This document shows, piece by piece, positions 20,543 through 29,480 of a stretch of 64,000 nt of DNA; within the stretch, counting starts at the first letter, position 1, and each line of letters starts with the position of its first letter. The notes under the pieces were generated by a model, which was given only the letters and a program-made list of their open reading frames with translations, did not search any database and was not told where the DNA came from. Position numbers and translations under genes: made by a program. The DNA is from Rhodococcus triatomae BKS 15-14. GTDB lineage: Bacteria > Actinomycetota > Actinomycetes > Mycobacteriales > Mycobacteriaceae. Where the stretch lies: assembly GCA_000341795.1 (NCBI GenBank), contig AODO01000018.1, positions 62,001 to 126,000 of the forward strand. The letters run 5' to 3'.

Positions 20543-22026
20543 GGGTGATCCTCCTGATCGGGTGTGAGGAAGGGGGTTTCGCGCGCCGCCAGTGCGACAC
20601 GCCACAGGTGCATGGAGACGTAGGACCGCCACGGTGACCAGCGGCCCGAGTCGGAGAGGTCGAGGTCGATCAGACCGGCGCCGCGCACGGCGACGAGATC
20701 GGTGTCGAGGAGCACGTCCGGGTCGGGCAGGGCACGCATCGTCACGTAGTCGGCCGTCCACGGCCCGATTCCTCTGTGGGAGAGGAGATCCGATCGCAGT
20801 TCGGTCGGTGTCCGGCCCGCGTGCAGTGTCAGTGACCCGTCCGCGAGCGCCGCCGCGACACCGACCACCGCGTTCACTCGCGCGGCCGGACCCGTGAGCA
20901 CCTCGCGGCCCCGCTCGGCGATGGTCGCGGCGTCCGGGAACAGGTGCGTCAGGTGAGTGTCGCCCACAGTGGTGACCGGTTCGCCGAGCGCCGCGACCAG
21001 CCTGGCGGTGTGGGTCGCCGCCGCACCGACCGAGACCTGTTGGCCGATCATGGTGCGCAGCAGCAGTTCGTCACCGTCGACGCATCCCGGAACGCGGACA
21101 CCGGGCGCCGCGGCCACCGCGGGCGCCAGGATCGGATCGGCGCGCAGTGCGCCGTCGACGGCCTCCGGATCGGCGTCGAGGTCGAGGAGGTGCCGCAGCC
21201 GGGAGACGGCGGTCGCGAGGTCACGCATGTCGTGCAGTGTCAGGGTGGCGAGCGCGTACGTGCCGTCGAACCGGACCACCGTGGTGCCCGGTCCGTGCGG
21301 AAGACGCAGCGTCCGACGGTAGGCGCCGTCCGCCCAGTGTTCGAGGCCGGGAACGGCGTGCGCGGACAGGAACCAGGCCAGCCAGGCGCGGTCGAGCGGT
21401 GGACGGTAGGGGAGTCGCAGCGACACCGTGCCGGCGGCCCCGGACGGTGCCGGAGCGCCCCGGCGCGCGGCGGCGGTACGCAGCTCGGACGGTGTTGCGG
21501 CGAAGACCTCCCGCACGGTGTCGTTGAACTGTCGGATGCTCGCGAAGCCCGCAGCGAAGGCGATGTCGCCCATCGGCATCGCTGTCGTCTCGATCAACGT
21601 CCGGGCGGTGTGTGCCCGGTGGGCGCGGGCGAGGGCGAGCGGTCCGGCGCCCAGTTCGGTGGTGAGGGTGCGGGTGAGCTGGCGGGTCGAGTACCCGAGC
21701 GACTCGGACAGCCCCGCCACGCCGCCGCGTTCCACGGCGCCGTCGCGGATCAGCCGCATCGCACGCGCGGCCAGGTCGGAGCGGACGTTCCACTCCGGGG
21801 ATCCGGGTGCGGCGTCCGGCAGGCAGCGTCGGCAGGCGCGGAATCCGGCGTGCTGCGCTGCCGCGGCGGTGGGCAGGAAGGTCACGTTGCGGGGCTTGGG
21901 TGTGATCGCGGGACACGACGGCCGGCAGTAGATGCCGGTCGAGCGGACCGCGGTGACGAATTGTCCGTCGAACCGCGAGTCACGGGAGGACACCGCGCGG
22001 TAGCAGCGGTCGAAGTCGAGGTCCAT
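20539..22026 (-). CDS. Ada-like regulator fused to AlkA DNA-3-methyladenine glycosylase
   Basis: 495 residues in three parts. The N-terminal Ada zinc domain has Cys ligands C34, C38, C65 and C68 (YCRPSC, ACRRC), where C34 is the expected methylphosphotriester acceptor. An AraC helix-turn-helix pair lies at about 85-180. A C-terminal AlkA domain has a helix-hairpin-helix (HRGIGPWTADYV) and catalytic-Asp region VLLDTDLVAVR. It would sense methylated phosphate backbone, activate transcription and excise alkylated bases. ATG at 22026 is chosen because it begins MDLDFDRCYRAV, as in Ada. It is coupled to ogt. This ada-alkA fusion architecture is known in Actinobacteria. Confidence 0.93.
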   Translation of the reverse strand: MDLDFDRCYRAVSSRDSRFDGQFVTAVRSTGIYCRPSCPAITPKPRNVTFLPTAAAAQHAGFRACRRCLPDAAPGSPEWNVRSDLAARAMRLIRDGAVERGGVAGLSESLGYSTRQLTRTLTTELGAGPLALARAHRAHTARTLIETTAMPMGDIAFAAGFASIRQFNDTVREVFAATPSELRTAAARRGAPAPSGAAGTVSLRLPYRPPLDRAWLAWFLSAHAVPGLEHWADGAYRRTLRLPHGPGTTVVRFDGTYALATLTLHDMRDLATAVSRLRHLLDLDADPEAVDGALRADPILAPAVAAAPGVRVPGCVDGDELLLRTMIGQQVSVGAAATHTARLVAALGEPVTTVGDTHLTHLFPDAATIAERGREVLTGPAARVNAVVGVAAALADGSLTLHAGRTPTELRSDLLSHRGIGPWTADYVTMRALPDPDVLLDTDLVAVRGAGLIDLDLSDSGRWSPWRSYVSMHLWRVALAARETPFLTPDQEDHP

Positions 22027-22103
22027 GCCGTCAAGCGTGGCAGCACGCACCGGGCTGCGCTAGCGGAAATCGGACACGGCTGTCGCGGTGGTAGAGGTCG
22101 GTG

Positions 22104-22274
22104 TCAGCAGCAGCGGGCTCCGGGGTTGCGGTCGGCGTCCGCGTACCGAGCACGCCAGTACTCGCGCTCGGACGGCACCGGCTCACCCGGATGCGCTCGG
22201 GCACGATGCGCGACGAACCGCTCGTAGTCGTGATCGCCCATCAGCGACCGCACCCACCACAGCACGCCGCGCAT
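22104..22274 (-). CDS. YbdD/YjiX family small protein next to cstA
   Basis: 56 residues, MRGVLWWVRSLMGDHDYERF onward, with a C-terminal YWRARYADAD pattern and two terminal cysteines. YbdD-type proteins are found after cstA/btsT in many bacteria and are thought to assist the transporter. The ATG shares a base with the cstA stop codon, so translation is coupled. Cytosolic or membrane-peripheral role inferred. Confidence 0.85.
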   Translation of the reverse strand: MRGVLWWVRSLMGDHDYERFVAHRARAHPGEPVPSEREYWRARYADADRNPGARCC

Positions 22275-24571
22275 CAGTGGTGCTCCACCGTGTGGGCGGC
22301 GCCGGGTGCCCGGACCTTGCCCTCGGCGATCAGCGTGTCCCACTGCGCCTGGATCTGCTTCTCGGCCTTCGTCGGAACGAACCCGGCGGGGCCGAAGATC
22401 TTCGACGGGACGGGCGGCGCCTCGGTGTCGGGTAGCCCGCCGGCCCGCCACGCCCGGATGCACACCCACAGGCCTACGACGGCGACGATGAGGACCAGGA
22501 CCGCGAACACGATCGAGAGGGTGCCCTGGATGAAGGTGTTGCGGATGACGGCATCCATCGCCTCGGGACTCTTCGCCGTCCCGAACGATGTCTGCCCGGC
22601 GTCCTTCGCATCCTGGAAAGCGTTGTGCTGAGCCCAGTATCCGATCGCCGGGACGTCGGAGAAGATCTTCTGCCAGGACGCCGTCATCGTGACGACGAGG
22701 TCCCACACCAGCGGGACGGCGGGTATCCACACCCACTTGAACAGGCCGCGTTTCATCACCACGACCGTGACCACGGTGAGCGCGATCGCAGCGAGGAGCT
22801 GATTGGCGATGCCGAACAGCGGGAACAGGGTGTTGATGCCGCCGAGCGGGTCGGTGACACCCATCAGCAGGACACCGCCCCACAGGCCGACGACGACGAT
22901 CGAGCACAGCCACGCGCCGGGCCGCCACGACGGATCCTTGAACTTCCGGGCGGCGCCGCCGAAGTTGCCGAGAGAATCCGAGAGCATGAACCGCGCGACG
23001 CGGGTGCCGGCGTCGACGGTGGTGAGGATGAACAGTGCCTCGAACATGATCGCGAAGTGGTACCAGAACGACTTGAGCGATTCGCCGCCGATGAACTGGT
23101 GCATCACCTCCGACATGCCGAAGGCGAGGGTGGGGGCGCCGCCGGTGCGGGAGACGATGGACTCCTCGCCGACCGCCTCGGCCGCCGCGTTCAGCTGGTC
23201 CGCGGTGATGTCGGCGCCCGGCAGACCGAGATTGTTCAGGTAGTCGGGCGCGGACTCGGCGGTACCCCCGGTCAGCGCGGCGGGAGCGTTGAGCGCGAAG
23301 TACAGATGCTGGTCGAGGATGCACGCGGTGACCAGGGCCATGATCGCGACGAACGACTCGGTGAGCATGCCGCCGTACCCGATCATCCGGGTCTGGCGCT
23401 CCTTCTCCAGCAGCTTCGGCGTGGTCCCGGACGCGATCAGCGAGTGGAACCCGGACAGGGCGCCGCAGGCGATGGTGATGAACAGGAACGGGAACAACGA
23501 CCCCGCGAACGCCGGACCCTCGCCGTTCTTCGCGAACTCCGTCATCGCAGGCATCTGGATCGCGGGTTGCGCGATCAGGATCCCGGCGGCGAGCAGCGCG
23601 ATGGTGCCGATCTTCATGAATGTCGACAGGTAGTCGCGGGGTGCGAGCAGCAGCCACACCGGCAGCACGGACGCCGCGAACCCGTACGCGATCATCAGCC
23701 ACGCGATGGTGACCTTCGACAGGGTGAACCAGTCGTTTCCCCACCCGGTGTCGGCGACCCAGCCGCCACCGACGATCGCGAGCAGCAGCAGGACCACGCC
23801 GATCAGCGACACCTCGGACACCTTGCCGGGTCGCAGGAACCGCAGGTACACGCCCATGAACAGGGCGATGGGGATGGTCATCGCGATGGAGAAGACGCCC
23901 CACGGACTCTCGGCGAGGGCGTTCACCACGACGAGCGCGAGGACCGCGATGAGAATGATCATGATGACGAAGACGCCGATCATGGCCGCGACGCCGCCGA
24001 CCAGACCGAGTTCCTCCCGCGCCATCTGACCGAGGCTGCGCCCCCGGCGTTTCGACGAGATCCACAGCACCAGGAAGTCCTGCACCCCGCCGGCGAAGAC
24101 GACGCCGATGATGATCCACATCGTGCCGGGCAGATAACCCATCTGTGCGGCGAGCACGGGTCCGACGAGCGGGCCGGCGCCGGCGATCGCCGCGAAGTGA
24201 TGACCGAACAGGACCCGCCGGTCCGTCGGCATGTAGTCCTTGCCGTTCTCCAGGATTTCCGCCGTCGTCGCGCGATCGTCCCGGGGCTTGACGATCTTGT
24301 TCTCGATGAACCGCGCGTAGAAGCGGTAGGCGATCAGGTAGGTGCACACGGCGGCGATGACGAACCACACGGAGTTGATCTGCTCGCCGCGGACGATCGC
24401 GATCATCGACCAGGCGACGGCGCCGAGCACGCCGATCGCGGCGAAGATCAGCTTCTTCGCCGGCGTGATCGGGCTGCGGTCGACCACGCCGACCGGAGGC
24501 AGATCCGGGTCCGTGTAGAGGTACTCGACGTTCGGGTCGGAGCTGGGGGTGGGACTCGTTGCGGTCGTCAT
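22274..24571 (-). CDS. cstA: Carbon starvation protein A, pyruvate/peptide transporter
   Basis: 765 residues with many hydrophobic segments from residue 40 to 730. CstA-family hallmarks are visible: GHHFAAIAGAGPLVGPVLAAQMGYLPG near residue 120, GFHSLIASGTTPK near 378 and a C-terminal region facing YbdD. Family members import pyruvate or peptides under carbon limitation. The ATG at 24571 (MTTATSPTPSSDP) has GGAGG nine bases upstream. A weak CRP-like half site TGTGA occurs on the minus strand near 24600-24613, but the second half is poor, so I do not claim an operator. Confidence 0.93.
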   Translation of the reverse strand: MTTATSPTPSSDPNVEYLYTDPDLPPVGVVDRSPITPAKKLIFAAIGVLGAVAWSMIAIVRGEQINSVWFVIAAVCTYLIAYRFYARFIENKIVKPRDDRATTAEILENGKDYMPTDRRVLFGHHFAAIAGAGPLVGPVLAAQMGYLPGTMWIIIGVVFAGGVQDFLVLWISSKRRGRSLGQMAREELGLVGGVAAMIGVFVIMIILIAVLALVVVNALAESPWGVFSIAMTIPIALFMGVYLRFLRPGKVSEVSLIGVVLLLLAIVGGGWVADTGWGNDWFTLSKVTIAWLMIAYGFAASVLPVWLLLAPRDYLSTFMKIGTIALLAAGILIAQPAIQMPAMTEFAKNGEGPAFAGSLFPFLFITIACGALSGFHSLIASGTTPKLLEKERQTRMIGYGGMLTESFVAIMALVTACILDQHLYFALNAPAALTGGTAESAPDYLNNLGLPGADITADQLNAAAEAVGEESIVSRTGGAPTLAFGMSEVMHQFIGGESLKSFWYHFAIMFEALFILTTVDAGTRVARFMLSDSLGNFGGAARKFKDPSWRPGAWLCSIVVVGLWGGVLLMGVTDPLGGINTLFPLFGIANQLLAAIALTVVTVVVMKRGLFKWVWIPAVPLVWDLVVTMTASWQKIFSDVPAIGYWAQHNAFQDAKDAGQTSFGTAKSPEAMDAVIRNTFIQGTLSIVFAVLVLIVAVVGLWVCIRAWRAGGLPDTEAPPVPSKIFGPAGFVPTKAEKQIQAQWDTLIAEGKVRAPGAAHTVEHH

Positions 24572-24661
24572 GTGCCGGCCTCCCTCCGTGCGTGGATCGT
24601 GGCTCACCTCACACTAGAACTCGGCCGGGGTCGGTGCCCGACGACAATCGCTCGGCCGTGC

Positions 24662-26236
24662 TCAGAACCGGTCGGCGGACGCGTCGATCCAGTCGCTGCG
24701 CCACGACGTGGGCGGATCCTCGAGCAGTTCGCCGTCCTGAAGCCATTCGTACAGTTCGGCGTACGTCTTGGTGGTGTGCGCGTCGACCCGGCGGTTGAGC
24801 ATCGACGGGCGCAGGTCGGCGAAGCCGTCGGCACCCATCGACGCGACCATCTGCGCGGCGCTCGCGACCGTCGACTTCTGGAACCGGTACACACGCGCCG
24901 ACTTGTCGGGGACGTCGAGCGCGCGGGTCCGCGCCGGGTCCTGCGTGGTGACGCCGACCGGACAGTGGTTGGTGTGGCAGGCCTGCGCCTGGATGCACCC
25001 GACCGCGAACATCATCGCCCGGGCGGCGAGCGTGAAGTCGGCGCCCTGGATGATCCGTTTGACGATGTCGCTTCCGCTGGCCACCTTGCCGGACGCCCCG
25101 ATCCGGATCCGGTCACGCAGTCCCGACCCGACGAGCGCGTTGTGCACCAGCATGAGGCCCTCCGTCAGTGGCATGCCCATGTGGTCCTCGAATTCGACCG
25201 GTGCCGCGCCCGTTCCGCCCTCGGAGCCGTCGACGATGACGAAGTCCGGTGTCACGTCCCGTTCGATCATCGCCTTGCAGATGCCGAGGAACTCGACCCG
25301 CGACCCGACGCAGAGCTTGAACCCGACCGGCTTGCCCCCGGACAGCGTCCGGAGGGTGACGATGAAGTCGATCAACTCGTTCGGGGTCCCGAACGCGGTG
25401 TGAGCGGGCGGTGAGATGACCGTCCGGCCGACCGGCACCCCGCGCGTCGCGGCGATCTCCGCGGACACCTTCGCGCCGGGCAGGACACCGCCGAGACCCG
25501 GCTTCGCGCCCTGCGACAGTTTGATCGAGATCGCCTTGACCTGTGGCTCGACCGCCTTCGCGGCGAACCGTTCCGGATCGAACCGGCCGTCGTCGGTGCG
25601 GCAGCCGAAGTAGGCGGAGCCGATCTCCCAGATCAGGTCCCCGCCGTGGCGGCGGTGGTACGGGCTGATTCCGCCTTCGCCGGTGTCCTGTGCGAAACCG
25701 CCCCTGGCCGCGCCCGCGTTCATCGCCTCGACCGCGTTGCCCGACAGGGACCCGAAACTCATCGCCGAAACGTTCAGCAGCGCAATGTCGTACGGCTGGG
25801 TGCAGTGCGGGCCACCCAGCCGCACCCGGGGGTCGAGGTCGGTGGCGTGCCGGGCGCGCAGCGAGTGGGTCATGAACTCGTAGCCGGGTGCGTGGACGTC
25901 GCGTTCGGTGCCGAAGGGTTCCGCGTCCTTCGTCCCCTTCGCTCGTTCGTACACGAGGTCGCGCGTCTCGCGGTCGAAGGGCGTTCCGTCCGTGGACGAT
26001 TCGATGAAGTACTGCTGGATCTCGGGACGGATCCGCTCCAGCAGGAAGCGGGCGTGCCCGAGGATCGGGTAGTTGCGCAGGATGCTGTGCCTGCGCTGGA
26101 TCAGGTCGTACGTACCGGTCGCGGCGAGGAACGCCACCGGGACGGCCAGGATCCACCATCCCCACCCGGCAACCGCCGCCAAGGCCGCCAGGGCGCCGGC
26201 CACGATCCACACGCCCGCGACGATCAGCCACCTCAC
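24662..26236 (-). CDS. Membrane-anchored FMN-binding glutamate synthase-like protein
   Basis: 524 residues. Two transmembrane helices (about 3-45) precede a glutamate-synthase FMN/Fe-S domain. SPYHRRHGGDLIWEIGS, KLSQGAKPGLGG, DGSEGGTGAAP and the iron-sulfur ligand run CIQAQACHTNHCP (about 411-423) are all present. Stand-alone GltS-domain proteins lack the glutaminase part, and their reaction is not established. GTG start at 26236 with GGGGAG upstream. It is divergent from the methyltransferase. Confidence 0.88.
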   Translation of the reverse strand: MRWLIVAGVWIVAGALAALAAVAGWGWWILAVPVAFLAATGTYDLIQRRHSILRNYPILGHARFLLERIRPEIQQYFIESSTDGTPFDRETRDLVYERAKGTKDAEPFGTERDVHAPGYEFMTHSLRARHATDLDPRVRLGGPHCTQPYDIALLNVSAMSFGSLSGNAVEAMNAGAARGGFAQDTGEGGISPYHRRHGGDLIWEIGSAYFGCRTDDGRFDPERFAAKAVEPQVKAISIKLSQGAKPGLGGVLPGAKVSAEIAATRGVPVGRTVISPPAHTAFGTPNELIDFIVTLRTLSGGKPVGFKLCVGSRVEFLGICKAMIERDVTPDFVIVDGSEGGTGAAPVEFEDHMGMPLTEGLMLVHNALVGSGLRDRIRIGASGKVASGSDIVKRIIQGADFTLAARAMMFAVGCIQAQACHTNHCPVGVTTQDPARTRALDVPDKSARVYRFQKSTVASAAQMVASMGADGFADLRPSMLNRRVDAHTTKTYAELYEWLQDGELLEDPPTSWRSDWIDASADRF

Positions 26237-26273
26237 CGTGAACTCCCCTCGAAAGAATCAGACTCGACACGCC

Positions 26274-26279
26274 TAGTCT
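26274..26279 (+). promoter_or_regulatory. Probable leaderless promoter -10 for the methyltransferase
   Basis: TAGTCT ends seven bases before the GTG at 26287, with no ribosome site between. Confidence 0.4.
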
Positions 26280-26286
26280 GGACCAG

Positions 26287-26868
26287 GTGACGAGATGGGA
26301 GCGAGAACGCGACGAGGACGCTTCACGCGCCTACGTCGCACGGTTCGATGAGTTGGCAGAGCAGGGCGCCGATCTGCACGGCGAGTCCCGGATGGTGGAC
26401 GCGCTGCTCGCCCGGGGATCGCGGGTGCTCGACGCCGGATGCGGAACCGGACGGGTGGGGGCCGACCTGGCCCGGCGGGGGCACCGGGTGACCGGCGTCG
26501 ACCTGGATCCGGTGCTGCTCGACGCTGCGCGCGCCACCGGCCTGCTCGACGTGGTCCGGGCCGATCTCGCGACGCTGGCGTTGCCGGGGGAGAGGTTCGA
26601 CGCCGTGGTCGCGGCGGGCAACGTGATGATCTTCGTCGAGCCGGGCACCGAGGCCGCGGTGTGCGAGCGCTTCGCCGCCCACCTGGTTCCCGGCGGTGTC
26701 CTGGTGGCCGGGTTCGCGACCGGCCACCGCTACACCCCGGACGACTTCGACGCCGACCTCGCCGCCGTCGGTCTGGTGCGCGAGCACCGGTTCGCCACGT
26801 GGGACCTGCGTCCCTGGCGGGCGGACGCCGACTGGGCCGTCACCGTCGCCCGCACACCCCTCGACTGA
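26287..26868 (+). CDS. Class I SAM-dependent methyltransferase
   Basis: 193 residues with motif I VLDAGCGTGRVGADLA (about 47-62), an acidic ribose-binding motif VTGVDLDP and a motif IV-like DAVVAAGNVM. The substrate is not predictable. The preceding TAGTCT suggests a leaderless transcript starting at this GTG. ychF follows on the same strand with its own promoter. Confidence 0.85.
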   Translation: MTRWERERDEDASRAYVARFDELAEQGADLHGESRMVDALLARGSRVLDAGCGTGRVGADLARRGHRVTGVDLDPVLLDAARATGLLDVVRADLATLALPGERFDAVVAAGNVMIFVEPGTEAAVCERFAAHLVPGGVLVAGFATGHRYTPDDFDADLAAVGLVREHRFATWDLRPWRADADWAVTVARTPLD

Positions 26869-26923
26869 CCCTCCGGGCGGGCGTGTGACCTGCGGTGCTG
26901 CATGCCCCACCGCGGGCATTCCG

Positions 26924-26929
26924 TAGACT
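26924..26929 (+). promoter_or_regulatory. Probable near-leaderless promoter -10 for ychF
   Basis: TAGACT ends nine bases before the ychF GTG. No Shine-Dalgarno sequence is present in the gap. Confidence 0.4.
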
Positions 26930-26938
26930 CTGCTGATC

Positions 26939-28018
26939 GTGAGCCTTACCCTCGGAATCGTCGGACTTCCCAACGTCGGCAAGTCGACCCTGTTCAACGC
27001 CCTGACCAAGAACGATGTGCTCGCCGCGAACTACCCGTTCGCGACGATCGAGCCCAACGTCGGCCTGGTCGAGCTGCCGGACGAGCGTCTCGTGAAGCTC
27101 GCCGAGATCTTCGGTTCCGAGCGGATCCTGCCCGCGACGGTGTCGTTCGTGGACATCGCGGGCATCGTCAAGGGCGCCTCCGAGGGCGCGGGCCTGGGTA
27201 ACAAGTTCCTCGCCAACATTCGTGAGGCCGACGCGATCTGCCAGGTGGTGCGCGTGTTCGCCGACGACGACGTGGTGCACGTCGACGGCGTCGTCGATCC
27301 CGCCTCCGACATCGAGGTGATCGAGACCGAGCTCGTCCTCGCCGACATGCAGACCCTCGAGAAGGCGGTGCCGCGCCTCGAGAAGGAAGCGAAGAAGAAC
27401 AAGGAGCTCAAGCCCCAGCACGAGGAGGCCGTCAAGGCTCAGGCGTTCCTCGAGGAGGGCAAGACCCTGTTCTCGGTGAAGGACAAGCTGGACTTCGGCC
27501 TCCTGAAGGAGCTGCATCTCCTCACCACGAAGCCGTTCCTGTACGTGTTCAACGCCGACGAGGCCGTGCTCACCGACGAGGCCAAGGTCGCCGAGCTGCG
27601 CGCGTCCGTCGAGCCCGCCGATGCCGTGTTCCTCGACGCGAAGGTCGAGCAGGAGCTCCTCGAGTTGGACGAGGAGGACCGGCAGGAGATGCTCGAGTCC
27701 ATCGGCCAGACCGAGCCCGGCCTGCACGCCCTCGCCCGCACCGGCTTCCACACCCTCGGTCTGCAGACCTACCTGACTGCCGGGCCCAAGGAATCGCGCG
27801 CCTGGACGATTCACAAGGGCGACACCGCCCCGCAGGCCGCCGGCGTCATTCACACCGACTTCGAACGCGGCTTCATCAAGGCCGAGATCGTCTCCTTCGA
27901 CGACCTCGTCGCCGCCGGCTCCATGAACGCCGCCAAGGCCGCGGGCAAGGTGCGCATGGAGGGCAAGGACTACGTCATGCAGGACGGAGACGTCGTGGAG
28001 TTCCGCTTCAACGTCTAG
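26939..28018 (+). CDS. ychF: Redox-regulated ATPase/GTPase YchF (Obg family)
   Basis: 359 residues. P-loop GLPNVGKST at 8-16, switch motif DIAG near 71, a long helical insert (KEAKKNKELKPQHEEAVKAQ), NADE at the fourth nucleotide motif and a C-terminal TGS domain (AWTIHKGDTAPQAAG to the end). YchF proteins bind ribosomes and hydrolyse ATP, with a role in stress response. The matching gene in M. tuberculosis (Rv1112) lies directly beyond Rv1111c, but here about 13.5 kb separates them. Confidence 0.96.
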   Translation: MSLTLGIVGLPNVGKSTLFNALTKNDVLAANYPFATIEPNVGLVELPDERLVKLAEIFGSERILPATVSFVDIAGIVKGASEGAGLGNKFLANIREADAICQVVRVFADDDVVHVDGVVDPASDIEVIETELVLADMQTLEKAVPRLEKEAKKNKELKPQHEEAVKAQAFLEEGKTLFSVKDKLDFGLLKELHLLTTKPFLYVFNADEAVLTDEAKVAELRASVEPADAVFLDAKVEQELLELDEEDRQEMLESIGQTEPGLHALARTGFHTLGLQTYLTAGPKESRAWTIHKGDTAPQAAGVIHTDFERGFIKAEIVSFDDLVAAGSMNAAKAAGKVRMEGKDYVMQDGDVVEFRFNV

Positions 28019-28082
28019 AGCCGCAGTTCAGGGTCCTGCTCGGGCCCTCGGTCCCCAGTACGTCGCACGAGACTGCGTGGAC

Positions 28083-28127
28083 GCACGAAAGCCCCCGGTC
28101 TCTCACGGAGACCGGGGGCTTTCGTGC
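28083..28127. terminator. Strong bidirectional terminator after ychF
   Basis: A 20-bp perfect stem (GCACGAAAGCCCCCGGTCTC and its complement) with a 5-base loop. The arms give A-rich and T-rich ends (GAAAGC, GCTTTC). It lies between ychF and the opposing small secreted protein gene and suits both. Confidence 0.8.
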
Positions 28128-28211
28128 ACCCGCTGAGGGAATCCACCCGGCTGCGGAGTCCGCCACCTCGACGAGCCGGGGCCTCCTCATCAGGGAGCGG
28201 TGGTGGATCGG

Positions 28212-28481
28212 CTACTCGCCGCCGGCTGAGCCGGTGAACCATCCGGTGAAGGTCCCCAGGTTGTCGAGGAAGCTCGGCGCGGGGTTGGCGGCCGCCTCGG
28301 CGGCTGCTTCCTTCGCGGCCTTCTCCTTGGCCTGCCAGTAGCTCAGGCCCTCCTCGCGCGGGGTGCCGTCGGTGTAGCAACCGAGGGCGGCGGTGCAGGG
28401 CGCGGCGGAGGCGGTGCCCGGGAGCAGGAGTCCGGCGGAGACGATCGCGCCGGCGGCCAGGAGGGTGCTGATCTTCTTCAT
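28212..28481 (-). CDS. Small secreted protein, unknown function
   Basis: 89 residues starting MKKISTLLAAGAIVSAGLLL with a signal peptide cut predicted after TASA (residue 26). The mature part has two cysteines (APCTAALGCY), an Ala/Lys/Glu helix (AKEKAAKEAAAEAAAN) and a C-terminal FTGWFTG. The ATG has GGAAGG about eight bases upstream. A CRP-like palindrome lies 75-90 bases upstream of the start. I do not recognise a family. Confidence 0.75.
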   Translation of the reverse strand: MKKISTLLAAGAIVSAGLLLPGTASAAPCTAALGCYTDGTPREEGLSYWQAKEKAAKEAAAEAAANPAPSFLDNLGTFTGWFTGSAGGE

Positions 28482-28554
28482 GTGGAGCTTCCTTCCAGTT
28501 GGAGTAAAAAATCTAGGGGTTAACCACGCCATTGCGGAGTTGATCCGTGGCAGC

Positions 28555-28570
28555 TGTGACTCGTGTCACG
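28555..28570. promoter_or_regulatory. CRP/GlxR-like site upstream of the small secreted protein
   Basis: TGTGA-CTCGTG-TCACG matches nine of the ten defined bases of the CRP-family consensus TGTGA-N6-TCACA. It is the only good match I noticed and sits about 75 bases before the start codon at 28481. Confidence 0.45.
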
Positions 28571-28716
28571 GTGCCCTCGGAGTGTGTGCCGCGGCTGCAG
28601 GGCGCTGCTCTGCGGCGAAGGGTATGGGCGCTGTGGGTGGCAGTCTCTCCGTGGGCTCGGGATCTTGCCTGTCGGGGGCAGATCGGTTCCAGCATTCTTA
28701 GCAGGTCCGGTGGGTG

Positions 28717-28734
28717 GTCGTTCGATTGAACGAC
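28717..28734. repeat. Short perfect inverted repeat
   Basis: GTCGTTC-GATT-GAACGAC in the stretch 28482-29066. Apart from this, the CRP-like site and one doubtful reading frame at 28771-28968, I see no supported gene there. Could be an operator. Confidence 0.3.
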
Positions 28735-28770
28735 GTCGGAACAGGCTCGCCCTCAAGGCTTCCGGCGAAA

Positions 28771-28968
28771 TCAGGCGCACAGAATATCGAGCGTCCTCGA
28801 AACACTGCCCTGACCGATCAGGAGACGGCCACCCACTTCGGACACGTCCAGGCCGTGGATTTCGGAGCAGGCGGAGCAGTAGAGGTCGATGTCGGGTCGG
28901 GTTGCGGTGGTGAGCCTTCGCGCCAGTGTGATGGCACCCGCTGCGGAAGCGCGGTGGCTCCGCTCCAC
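28771..28968 (-). CDS. Doubtful small open frame containing a CxxC motif
   Basis: Possible 65-residue product with IDLYCSACSEIHGLD near the middle. The only in-frame start (GTG) abuts a GGAGG too closely, and the frame opens after a stop at 29011, so the start is poor. The frame could be a fragment of an older gene. It has no recognised family, and I list it because nothing else explains this stretch. Confidence 0.2.
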   Translation of the reverse strand: MERSHRASAAGAITLARRLTTATRPDIDLYCSACSEIHGLDVSEVGGRLLIGQGSVSRTLDILCA

Positions 28969-29066
28969 CCTCCGGAAATCACGCTGCCGGGTGCAGCGGC
29001 GGTTCGCACGTCACGGCAGCAGGCGAATCTCGATCAGACGCCGACGGCGTGCCGCGTGCGGCGCCG

Positions 29067-29270
29067 TCACCTGCCGGCGGCAGCGCTCTGGTGCTCGGCC
29101 GTGGCGTGATCGGCGATCAACGGGGCGGCGCCGAGGGCCGCGTCGTTGTCCATCGCCCTGATCGTGGCGCGGGTGAGTGCCCCGACGGCACGTGCCTGCA
29201 GTTCGATGGCGGCGTCCGCGGCCGCGAGTGAGATCACGATCGGACCGCCGATCCACAGTGGAAGTCGCAT
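29067..29270 (-). CDS. Small hypothetical protein with N-terminal hydrophobic segment
   Basis: 67 residues, MRLPLWIGGPIVISLAAADA onward, with a hydrophobic first 20 residues and an Ala-rich helical remainder. GGGAGG lies six bases before the ATG, which fixes the start. No family recognised; probably membrane-associated. Confidence 0.55.
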   Translation of the reverse strand: MRLPLWIGGPIVISLAAADAAIELQARAVGALTRATIRAMDNDAALGAAPLIADHATAEHQSAAAGR

Positions 29271-29480
29271 TCGAGCCTCCCTGGTTGGTGTGGGTGGCCC
29301 GCCGGATGAGGGGTCCGACGGGCCCGCATCGCTCCCGGAGGGGGCATAGGAGCGACGCGCCAGCGAACTTAACTTCTGTCCCATGTGACTCGCGAGTACC
29401 AGACCAACCACGCGCTTGGTGTCGGTTCGGCCGGTGGCACGCGAGGAGCGGAGAAGAGTGCGTTCGACCTGCAGAAATGA

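Noticed and set aside
24598-24613. CRP site upstream of cstA
   Set aside because: One half TGTGA is good, but the other half (CCACG) matches poorly, so the site is not claimed.
22625-25414. A rightward frame of about 930 codons opposite cstA and the glutamate-synthase-like gene
   Set aside because: Antisense to two well-supported genes, with His/Asp/Arg-rich low-complexity composition.
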